A DNA stretch of 7,666 nt from Lysobacterales bacterium UBA5700 (GTDB lineage: Bacteria; Pseudomonadota; Gammaproteobacteria; Xanthomonadales; Xanthomonadaceae): assembly GCA_002420085.1 (NCBI GenBank), contig DIHI01000018.1, positions 29,977 to 37,642 on the forward strand. Reading direction: 5' to 3'. The notes beneath the pieces are model-generated. The model was not told where the DNA came from and searched no databases. It saw nothing but the letters and a program-made list of their open reading frames with translations. The first letter of the stretch is position 1; every line of letters starts with the position of its first letter. The position numbers were made by a program, and so were the translations under genes. Of this stretch, positions 1 to 7,570 are shown in pieces.

Positions 1-264
1 GGCGACGGCGACGCGGCGATCGATGCCGCCTGGTCGCGATTGGCCAGCCCAGGCTGGACCTGGCAGGCCCAGCACGTCGATATCCGCGACGATCGGGTGG
101 TGCTGTACGGCTGGGTCGACGAAGACATGGGCGAGTTCGTCTACCGCATCCGGGCAACCAATTCCGGGCGGTTCGTGGTGCCCGCGCTGTATGCCGAATC
201 GATGTACGAACGCACGGTCCGGGCGCGTTCGGCAGCCGGCACGATCGTGGTGGAGGCACGCTGA
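1..264 (+). CDS. Bacterial alpha-2-macroglobulin family protein, C-terminal end (5' partial)
   Basis: The reading frame is open from the first base of the window and ends at TGA 262-264, giving the last 87 residues of a larger protein. The segment has the beta-rich C-terminal domain pattern of bacterial alpha-2-macroglobulins: an aromatic Tyr-Gly-Trp strand, then FVYRIRATNSGRFVVPAL, then the hallmark AESMYERTVRARSA stretch near the end. Family members are periplasmic, usually inner-membrane-anchored lipoproteins that trap attacking proteases. The bait region and any thioester motif lie upstream of the window and cannot be assessed. The gene is followed at once by pbpC, the same pairing as E. 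coli yfhM-pbpC, which supports the call. A TTG codon at 40 is in frame but is only an internal leucine. Confidence 0.88.
   Translation, partial: GDGDAAIDAAWSRLASPGWTWQAQHVDIRDDRVVLYGWVDEDMGEFVYRIRATNSGRFVVPALYAESMYERTVRARSAAGTIVVEAR
252..263 (+). promoter_or_regulatory. Shine-Dalgarno and possible CTG start for pbpC
   Basis: A GGAGG motif at 252-256 sits 4 bases before CTG 261-263, which is in frame with pbpC and overlaps the macroglobulin stop codon as CTGA. The first GTG in the same frame (288) has no convincing Shine-Dalgarno sequence before it. Initiation at CTG would add nine residues (MIRPQAPAA) to the cytoplasmic N-terminus and couple translation of the two genes. CTG starts are rare, so this is a proposal only. 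Confidence 0.4.
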
Positions 265-287
265 TCCGGCCGCAGGCTCCTGCGGCA

Positions 288-2720
288 GTGCCCGGCAGCG
301 GCGGACGGAGGCGCTGGCGGCGATCGGTGCGGGTCGCGTTGGTGCTGCTGGCGGCCTGGTCGATGGTCGTCGCGCTGGTGCGATTCTGGCCTCGTCCCCC
401 GCTGTCGGCGGCCATCCCGGTCTCGACCGTGGTGGTCGACGCCGATGGCCGTCTGCTGCGCCTGACCCTGGCGGCCGACGACCGCTACCGGCTGTGGCTG
501 CCGCTGACGGAATTTCCCGCCGACCTGATCGATGCCGTCCTGCTGCACGAGGATCGCTGGTTCCACTGGCATCCCGGCGTTGATCCGGTCGCCCTGGTCC
601 GCGCGGCCGGCACGACCTATCTGTTGGGCGGACGTCGTCAAGGGGGTTCGACCATCACCATGCAACTGGCCCGTCTGCTGCATCGGCTCGACACCCGGAA
701 GCCCAGCGGCAAACTGGTCCAGATCGGTCATGCCCTCTGGCTGGAATTGCGCTACAGCAAGGCAGACATTCTGGAGGCGTATCTCAATCTGGCTCCTTAC
801 GGCGGCAATGTCGAGGGCATCGGAGCGGCTGCGATGATCTACTTCGACAAATCGCCTTCGGCCTTGAGTCTGCCGGAATCGCTGGCATTGGCGGTGATCC
901 CGCAGGCGCCGAACGCCCGTGGCGGGACCGCCCGTTCAACCGGCACTGGCGACCGAGTCGGTCCGAACCATGCCTCCGAGCCAGACCGATCGGGCGTCGC
1001 CGAGTCGGCGGACCTGCGGACTGCCCGCGAGCATCTGTATCGGCGTTGGCAGCAGACCTATCCCGAGCGCAGTGGCAGCCCTGCCGACCTGCGCCTGCCG
1101 CTGGCTCTGCGACGGCCCGCCGACCTGCCGTTTCGCGCGCCACATCTGGTCGATTGGCTGCTTGCCGAACAGCGGCGTTCCGGCAGGTCGATCGGACGGA
1201 TCGAGACCACTCTCGACCTGCGCCTGCAAGCCCTGCTCGAACGGCAGGTGGGCAACCATGTCCGGCGTGTCGGCGAGCGTGGCATCGACAATGCCAGCGT
1301 GATCCTGATCGACTGGCGCGACATGGCGGTCAAGGCGCTGGTCGGCTCGGCCGACTACTTCGATTCGACCATCGAGGGCCAGGTCGATGGCACACGCGGC
1401 AAGCGCTCGCCCGGATCGACCCTGAAACCGTTCGTCTACGCGCTCGGTATCGATCAGGGCGTGTTGCACCCGATGACCGTATTGCGCGATGTGCCCTCGG
1501 CGTTCGGACCGTTCTCGCCGGAGAATTTCGACGGCCGTTTCCTCGGTCCGGTGACGGCCACCGATGCCCTCAATCGCAGCCGCAACATTCCCGCCGTCGC
1601 GGTCGCCGCCCGGCTGCGGGATCCCAATCTGTACGGGTTCCTGCGTCAGGCCGGAATCGGACCCTTGGCCAGTGAAAGCCACTACGGACTGGCCCTGGTG
1701 CTGGGGGGCGGGGAAGTCAGTCCGCGCGAACTGGCGATGCTGTACGCCATGCTCGGCAACGGCGGTGTCCAGCGACGACTGCGCTACCAGCGCGACAGCC
1801 CGATCGACGGCGGTCAGCGCCTGATCAGTGAGGCCGCTGCCTTCATGACCCTGGACATGCTGCGTCGAAATCGTCCGCGCGACGACAGCGGAGCGGCCCG
1901 CCCGCGACGGCTGCCGGTGGCCTGGAAGACCGGCACCTCCTGGGGCTTTCGCGACGCCTGGACCGCTGCCACGGTCGGTCCCTACGTGCTGGTGGCCTGG
2001 GTCGGCCGCTTCGATGGTGTCGGCAACCCGGCCCTGATCGGCATCGAAGCGGCAGCCCCGCTGGCGTTCGCGATCGTCGATGCCATCCTGGCCGATGACC
2101 CTCACCTGGGCGACCCGCCCTGGCGGGTGCCGGACCGACTGCGCCGGGTCGAAATCTGCTTGGCCACCGGCGAACTGCCGAATGCCTGGTGCCCGCAGCG
2201 TGGCGAGACCTGGTTCATTCCGGGGGTTTCGCCGATCACGGTCAGCCAGGTCCATCGGGCAGTGACCATCGATATCGCCACCGGCCGTGCCGCCTGCCCA
2301 CCCTTCGATCCGGCCCGCACCCGCACCGAGATTTTCGAGTATTGGCCATCCGAGTTGGCGCGGGTGTTCGCCGATGCCGGGATGCCTCGGCGGACCCCGC
2401 CCGAGCCGGCTGTATGCGGCCCGGCGGCCACCACCGAGTGGGCGGGGGGAACCGCCCTGCGCATCGATCGGCCCTTGACCGGGGTCGCCTACGGTCTGCG
2501 CAGCAGCCATCCGGAGCAGGCGGTGATCGAGTTCCGTGCCAGCACCGAGGCGCCGGTGGCCGATCTCTACTGGTTCGTTGATGATGCATACGTCGGCGTG
2601 TCCGGCCCCGGCACCGCCCTGGCCTGGCGTCCGCCCGGCCCCGGACGCTTCCGCGTCCGAGTGGTCGATGGCCATGGCAATGCCGACCACCGTGAATTGC
2701 GGGTCGATGCGCTCGATTGA
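288..2720 (+). CDS. pbpC: Penicillin-binding protein 1C (bifunctional transglycosylase/transpeptidase)
   Basis: This 810-residue class A penicillin-binding protein polymerises lipid II into glycan strands and cross-links peptide stems on the periplasmic side of the inner membrane. A basic N-terminus (RRRWRRS) precedes one membrane segment at about residues 15-34. The GT51 glycosyltransferase domain spans about 60-212: HEDRWFHWHPGVD with catalytic Glu88, GGSTITMQLAR at 119-129, NLAPYGGNVEG, and AVIPQAPN. The transpeptidase domain spans about 305-600 with all three active-site motifs: S377-T-L-K380, S431-R-N433 and K547-T-G-T. ICLATGELPNAWCP at about 623-636 and a final beta-rich domain (about 720-808, BiPBP_C type) separate PBP1C from PBP1A/1B. 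It is somewhat longer than the E. coli protein (about 770). A polar, Gly/Ser/Arg-rich stretch at about 212-245 lengthens the linker between the two catalytic domains. The start at GTG 288 is uncertain; CTG 261 is an alternative. It pairs with the upstream macroglobulin gene. Confidence 0.95.
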   Translation: MPGSGGRRRWRRSVRVALVLLAAWSMVVALVRFWPRPPLSAAIPVSTVVVDADGRLLRLTLAADDRYRLWLPLTEFPADLIDAVLLHEDRWFHWHPGVDPVALVRAAGTTYLLGGRRQGGSTITMQLARLLHRLDTRKPSGKLVQIGHALWLELRYSKADILEAYLNLAPYGGNVEGIGAAAMIYFDKSPSALSLPESLALAVIPQAPNARGGTARSTGTGDRVGPNHASEPDRSGVAESADLRTAREHLYRRWQQTYPERSGSPADLRLPLALRRPADLPFRAPHLVDWLLAEQRRSGRSIGRIETTLDLRLQALLERQVGNHVRRVGERGIDNASVILIDWRDMAVKALVGSADYFDSTIEGQVDGTRGKRSPGSTLKPFVYALGIDQGVLHPMTVLRDVPSAFGPFSPENFDGRFLGPVTATDALNRSRNIPAVAVAARLRDPNLYGFLRQAGIGPLASESHYGLALVLGGGEVSPRELAMLYAMLGNGGVQRRLRYQRDSPIDGGQRLISEAAAFMTLDMLRRNRPRDDSGAARPRRLPVAWKTGTSWGFRDAWTAATVGPYVLVAWVGRFDGVGNPALIGIEAAAPLAFAIVDAILADDPHLGDPPWRVPDRLRRVEICLATGELPNAWCPQRGETWFIPGVSPITVSQVHRAVTIDIATGRAACPPFDPARTRTEIFEYWPSELARVFADAGMPRRTPPEPAVCGPAATTEWAGGTALRIDRPLTGVAYGLRSSHPEQAVIEFRASTEAPVADLYWFVDDAYVGVSGPGTALAWRPPGPGRFRVRVVDGHGNADHRELRVDALD

Positions 2721-2766
2721 GGGTTCGGATCGGCAGGCTGCGATGCGTTGGCCTGGGCGGTACACG

Positions 2767-2785
2767 TCGGCCAGCAACTGGCCGG
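2767..2785 (+). terminator. Stem-loop after pbpC, possible terminator
   Basis: An inverted repeat CGGCCAG / CTGGCCG (2768-2774 and 2778-2784) with a CAA loop forms a 7-bp stem, 8 with the outer U-G pair, 47 bases after the pbpC stop. It lies upstream of the proposed rpmI promoter, where a terminator would be expected. The following bases (GGTTCTG) are not a real U-tract, so intrinsic termination would be weak. Confidence 0.35.
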
Positions 2786-2808
2786 GTTCTGACGCGCGGA
2801 CGTCGGAC

Positions 2809-2838
2809 TTGCGGGATCGCTGGATGCGGCGGCATAAT
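2809..2838 (+). promoter_or_regulatory. Sigma70-like promoter for rpmI-rplT
   Basis: TTGCGG at 2809-2814 and CATAAT at 2833-2838 are separated by 18 bases. The -10 box matches the TATAAT consensus at five of six positions and stands out as the only AT-rich patch in this GC-rich gap. Transcription would start near 2845, leaving a leader of about 134 bases before rpmI. A dedicated promoter makes sense because infC, which usually precedes rpmI, is not here. Confidence 0.6.
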
Positions 2839-2844
2839 AGGCGG

Positions 2845-2978
2845 TTCCGGCATGCCGGAGGCGGCCATCGTGGCCGTCAGGACTCGCGGGCTTCGGCCCA
2901 CACCGGTACGGGCATGGATGGCAAGCGCGGCTCCCGGCCGCCGCCCGACCTGTCAGATCGTCAACCAGGGAAGCACTC
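2845..2978 (+). promoter_or_regulatory. Hairpin-rich 5' leader of rpmI-rplT, candidate L20 autoregulatory region
   Basis: Four short stem-loops can be drawn by hand. They are the 12-bp palindrome CCGGCATGCCGG at 2847-2858; CGGCCA-TCG-TGGCCG at 2862-2876; GGGC-TTCG-GCCC at 2888-2899, a stable UUCG tetraloop; and GCGGC-TCCCG-GCCGC at 2927-2941. The loop of the last contains UCCC (2932-2935), complementary to GGGA (2968-2971) in the rpmI Shine-Dalgarno. In E. coli and Bacillus, L20 represses its own operon through leader RNA structures that mimic its 23S rRNA site. By position this leader could do the same, but I cannot identify an L20-binding motif, and GC-rich sequence forms short hairpins easily. 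Confidence 0.4.
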
Positions 2979-3176
2979 ATGCCCAAGATCAAGACCAACC
3001 GGGCCGCTGCCAAGCGGTTTCGGAAGACGGCTTCCGGCAAGTACAAGGCCGGCCACGCCAATCGCAGCCACATCCTCACCAAGAAGGCGACCAAGCGCAA
3101 GCGCAACCTCCGGCAGACGAATCACGTCCGCGCCGAGGACGCCGGCCGTCTGGACCGCATGCTTCCGTATCTCTGA
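2979..3176 (+). CDS. rpmI: Large ribosomal subunit protein bL35
   Basis: This 65-residue, strongly basic protein has the usual L35 length and is recognisable end to end: [14 protein letters not shown] at the start, a central Lys/Arg-rich stretch ([12 protein letters not shown]) and an acidic, leucine-containing end ([12 protein letters not shown]). L35 is a component of the 50S subunit embedded in 23S rRNA. The start ATG 2979 has a clear Shine-Dalgarno (AGGGA 2967-2971, 7-base spacer). It is followed by rplT after 13 bases, and its TGA stop lies against the rplT Shine-Dalgarno, so the two are probably translationally coupled. The usual upstream partner infC is absent. Confidence 0.98.
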   Translation: MPKIKTNRAAAKRFRKTASGKYKAGHANRSHILTKKATKRKRNLRQTNHVRAEDAGRLDRMLPYL

Positions 3177-3189
3177 GGAGGGTTGAACA

Positions 3190-4756
<1,567 letters not shown>

Positions 4757-4891
4757 GATCGGGATCGGCATGCGACGATCGTAGAGGCCGGCCGGTGCCG
4801 GGATGTCGGGATCGCACAGCCGCGCGCAGCGCATGTGTGGTGTCGGCGGCAACCGGGCCGGCGATTCGGATGGACACTTCGGAAACCGCAC
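4757..4891 (+). other. Long pheS-pheT intergenic spacer
   Basis: This 135-base spacer separates two genes that are usually only a few bases apart. No promoter with a convincing -10 box is visible. Possible hairpins are CCGGC-CGGT-GCCGG at 4788-4801 and a two-part stem at 4813-4839 (outer CGCACA/TGTGTG, inner GCGC/GCGC). A 20-codon reading frame (ATG 4833 to TGA 4893-4895) ends by overlapping the pheT start as ATGA, but has no ribosome-binding site. CGGGATCG occurs twice (4760-4767 and 4807-4814). Function unknown. Confidence 0.4.
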
Positions 4892-7267
4892 ATGAAATTT
4901 CCTGAAAGTTGGCTGCGCAAACACGTCACGGTGGACGCGCCCCGCGACGTACTGGCTGCCCGCCTGACTGCAATCGGCCTGGAAGTCGAAGCGATCACCC
5001 CGATCGGTGCCGATCTGGCGGGTGTGGTGGTGGCCGAGATCCTGGCCTGCGAAAAGCATCCTGAGGCCGATCGTTTGCAGGTCTGCCGGGTGGCTGCCGG
5101 CGGCGAGCCGGTGCAGATCGTCTGCGGTGCCCCGAACGCACGTCCGGGACTCAAGGCGCCACTGGCCCAGATCGGTGCCAGCCTGCCGGATGGTCTGGTC
5201 ATCAAGGCCGCCCGGCTGCGTGGTGTTGAGTCGTTCGGCATGCTCTGCTCGGCCCGCGAACTGGCGATCGACAGCGACGCCTCCGGCTTGCTGGAACTGC
5301 CCGAGGATGCTCCAGTCGGTGCCGCCCTGGCCGATTACCTCGGTCTTCCGGATGCCAGCATCGAGCTCAAGCTCACCCCCAATCGGGCCGATTGCTTCTC
5401 GGTGCGCGGCATCGCCCACGATGTCGCGGCGGCGTTCGCGGCACGGGTCGAGCCGTTCGAGTGTCCCGCCGTCGCCATTACCGGGCAGGATCGGATCGCC
5501 GTCTCGCTGGCCGCCGACGGCGACTGTCCGCGCTATTGCGGACGGGTCATCGAGGCGATCGACGCCACGGTCGCGACTCCGGTCTGGATGGCTGAACGCC
5601 TGCGTCGCAGCGGAGTCCGGCCGGTGTCCTTCCTGGTCGATGTCACCCAGTACGTCATGCTCGAACTGGGGCAGCCGATGCATGCCTTCGACCGCGATCG
5701 CCTGTCCGGGCCGATCGGGGTGCGGCGCGCCCGTGCCGGCGAGCGCCTGAAACTGCTCGACGAGCGCGAGGTGGTGCTCGATGAGGGATTCCTGGCGATC
5801 GTCGATGGCCAACGCCCGATCGCCTTGGCCGGGGTCATGGGTGGGTGGGATACTCGCGTCACCGACGCCACCGTCAATGTCTTCCTGGAGAGCGCGCATT
5901 TCGCGCCGGAGGCGATCATCGGCCGTGCCCGACGGCTGGGCATGCACACCGATGCCAGTCATCGCTTCGAGCGGGGTGTCGATCCGGCCCTGCCGATCAT
6001 GGCGTTGGACTACGCCACCCGGCTGATCGTCGAGCATGCCGGCGGCCGTCCGGGACCGGTCGAACACGCCGTCCTGCCGACCCATGTCCGCGTTCCCGCC
6101 CCGGTGAGCCTGCGCCGCAGCCGCCTGCGTCGGGTGCTCGGCATCGCGATTGCGGATGCCGAGGTCGAGCGCATCCTGGGTGCGCTCGGCATGCAGGTCG
6201 AGGCCGGTCCCGATGGTTGGCAGGTGACCCCGCCCAGCGCTCGCTTCGATATCGCCATCGAGGAGGATCTGATCGAGGAAGTGGTGCGCATCCATGGCTA
6301 CGATGCCGTCCCGACCACCCTTCCGACCGGCCAGATCCGGGTCGCGATGACCAGCGAAAGCCGGCTCGAAGACGCCGATCTGCGGCGCCAGATGGTCGCC
6401 CGCGATTATCAGGAGGCGATCACCTTTGCCTTCGTCGATGCCGGGTTGCTGGCGCGCTGGCAGATGAGCGAGGCGACCGTCAGCCTGGCCAATCCGCTGT
6501 CGGCGGAACTGGCGGTGATGCGGCCATCGCTGCTGCCGGGACTGGTCGAGGCATTGGCGCGCAACCGTCATCGGCAGCAGGGGCGGACCCGGTTGTTCGA
6601 GTTGGGCCGGGTGTTCCGGGCCGGTGCCCAGGCACCCGAGGAAACCCGCCGGATCGCGGCGGTCGCCTGTGGCAGCGCCCGCGCCGAGCAATGGGGCGAG
6701 CCGCGCCGGGAGGTCGATTTCCACGATATCAAGGCTGACCTGGAAAGCCTGGCCAGTCTGGCCGTCGGCGCCGGGGCGTTGAGCTTCGTTGCCAGCGATC
6801 GGCCCTGGCTGCACCCGGGCCGTTCGGCCGAAATCCGGCGGGCCGGGCAGGGGATCGGTTGGCTTGGTCACCTGCACCCGGCCCTGGTCGAAGCGCTCGG
6901 GATCGCTGCCGAGGTCTGTGTCTTCGAGGTCGATCTCGATGCCCTGACCGCTCGCAGCCTCGCCCGAGCCCGACCGCTGTCGCGGTTCCCCTCGATCCGA
7001 CGCGATCTGGCCCTGGTGGTACCCGAAGCGACCCCGTGGGCAGCGCTGGAGGCCAGCATCCGGTCCGCGCTGGGTGCTCGCCTGGCCGGGATCCGGGTGT
7101 TCGACCTGTACCACGGGCCTGGATTGCAGCCGGGTACGAAAAGTGTCGCTATTGGCTTGATTTTGCAGGATGTATCGCGCACTCTTGAAGACCGCGACGC
7201 CGACCAGTCGGTGGCCGAGGCGCTTTCGGCACTGGCGCGGGATCACGGAGCGCAACTCAGGGGGTGA
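4892..7267 (+). CDS. pheT: Phenylalanyl-tRNA synthetase beta subunit
   Basis: This 791-residue protein is of normal family length and partners PheS in tRNA-Phe charging and in hydrolysis of mischarged Tyr-tRNA-Phe. Domains in order: N-terminal segment (MKFPESWLRKHV); EMAP-type tRNA-binding domain at about 39-150 with HPEADRLQVC and QIVCGAPN; B3/B4 editing domain at about 205-380 with LELGQPMHAFD, ALAGVMGG and NVFLESA; B5 domain at about 400-475; catalytic-like core at about 480-680; and the C-terminal ferredoxin-fold anticodon-binding domain at about 698-790 (SRFPSIRRDLALVV onward). Gln253 replaces the Asn I would expect in the VTNYV motif. ATG 4892 is chosen because it gives the family N-terminus; the in-frame GTG 4835 would add 19 unrelated residues. 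The Shine-Dalgarno is weak (GGAA 4881-4884, 7-base spacer). Codons near 7139-7186 are unusually AT-rich. ihfA follows 3 bases after the stop. Confidence 0.98.
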   Translation: MKFPESWLRKHVTVDAPRDVLAARLTAIGLEVEAITPIGADLAGVVVAEILACEKHPEADRLQVCRVAAGGEPVQIVCGAPNARPGLKAPLAQIGASLPDGLVIKAARLRGVESFGMLCSARELAIDSDASGLLELPEDAPVGAALADYLGLPDASIELKLTPNRADCFSVRGIAHDVAAAFAARVEPFECPAVAITGQDRIAVSLAADGDCPRYCGRVIEAIDATVATPVWMAERLRRSGVRPVSFLVDVTQYVMLELGQPMHAFDRDRLSGPIGVRRARAGERLKLLDEREVVLDEGFLAIVDGQRPIALAGVMGGWDTRVTDATVNVFLESAHFAPEAIIGRARRLGMHTDASHRFERGVDPALPIMALDYATRLIVEHAGGRPGPVEHAVLPTHVRVPAPVSLRRSRLRRVLGIAIADAEVERILGALGMQVEAGPDGWQVTPPSARFDIAIEEDLIEEVVRIHGYDAVPTTLPTGQIRVAMTSESRLEDADLRRQMVARDYQEAITFAFVDAGLLARWQMSEATVSLANPLSAELAVMRPSLLPGLVEALARNRHRQQGRTRLFELGRVFRAGAQAPEETRRIAAVACGSARAEQWGEPRREVDFHDIKADLESLASLAVGAGALSFVASDRPWLHPGRSAEIRRAGQGIGWLGHLHPALVEALGIAAEVCVFEVDLDALTARSLARARPLSRFPSIRRDLALVVPEATPWAALEASIRSALGARLAGIRVFDLYHGPGLQPGTKSVAIGLILQDVSRTLEDRDADQSVAEALSALARDHGAQLRG
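7150..7162 (-). promoter_or_regulatory. Candidate IHF-binding site upstream of ihfA
   Basis: The minus strand reads AATCAAGCCAATA, matching the IHF consensus WATCAANNNNTTR at eight of nine defined positions, with the first T of TTR replaced by A. It lies in a local AT-rich patch (7138-7176, 16 G/C of 39 bases) about 110 bases before ihfA. In E. coli, ihfA has a promoter inside pheT and is repressed by IHF, so the position makes sense. The A-tract often found upstream of strong sites is missing, and no clear promoter is visible beside it. Confidence 0.35.
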
Positions 7268-7270
7268 GGC

Positions 7271-7570
7271 ATGGCTTTGACGAAGGCAGAACTGGCAGAG
7301 AGGCTGTTCGAGCAGGTCGGATTGAACAAGCGCGAGGCGAAGGATTTCGTCGATGCGTTCTTCGATACCCTGCGTGAAGCCCTGCACAATGGCCAGCAGA
7401 TCAAACTGTCCGGGTTCGGCAATTTCGATCTGCGGCGCAAGAACCAGCGCCCAGGCCGCAACCCCAAGACCGGCGAGGAAATCCCGATTTCGGCCCGGAC
7501 CGTGGTGACCTTCCGTGCTGGACAGAAGCTGAAGGAGCGAGTGGAAAGCCATGCTGGATCCAGGCAGTAA
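7271..7570 (+). CDS. ihfA: Integration host factor alpha subunit
   Basis: This 99-residue DNABII-family protein pairs with IhfB to form IHF, which binds specific sites in the minor groove and bends DNA sharply. It thereby acts in transcription, replication, recombination and phage integration. The N-terminal helices ([26 protein letters not shown] in outline) are followed by the family signature at about residues 47-76: [12 protein letters not shown], then [14 protein letters not shown], with the intercalating proline in GRNPKTG. Length and the ALTKAELA start fit IhfA rather than HU or IhfB, as does the position after pheT. The Shine-Dalgarno AGGGGG (7259-7264) lies within the last pheT codons with a 6-base spacer, implying coupled translation. 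The 3' end overlaps the MerR-type gene by 20 bases. Confidence 0.97.
   Translation: MALTKAELAERLFEQVGLNKREAKDFVDAFFDTLREALHNGQQIKLSGFGNFDLRRKNQRPGRNPKTGEEIPISARTVVTFRAGQKLKERVESHAGSRQ

Noticed and set aside
936..2777. A 613-codon open frame on the minus strand across pbpC.
   Set aside because: Shadow of pbpC: no family motifs, composition typical of the reverse of a high-GC gene, no ribosome-binding site.
4786..4793. GGCCGGCC and other short palindromes as specific protein-binding sites.
   Set aside because: Eight-base G/C palindromes are expected by chance at this base composition and show no second copy with fixed spacing.
4835..4891. Upstream GTG 4835 as the pheT start.
   Set aside because: It would add 19 residues (WCRRQPGRR and so on) unlike any PheT N-terminus; ATG 4892 gives the family start MKFPESWL and the usual length.
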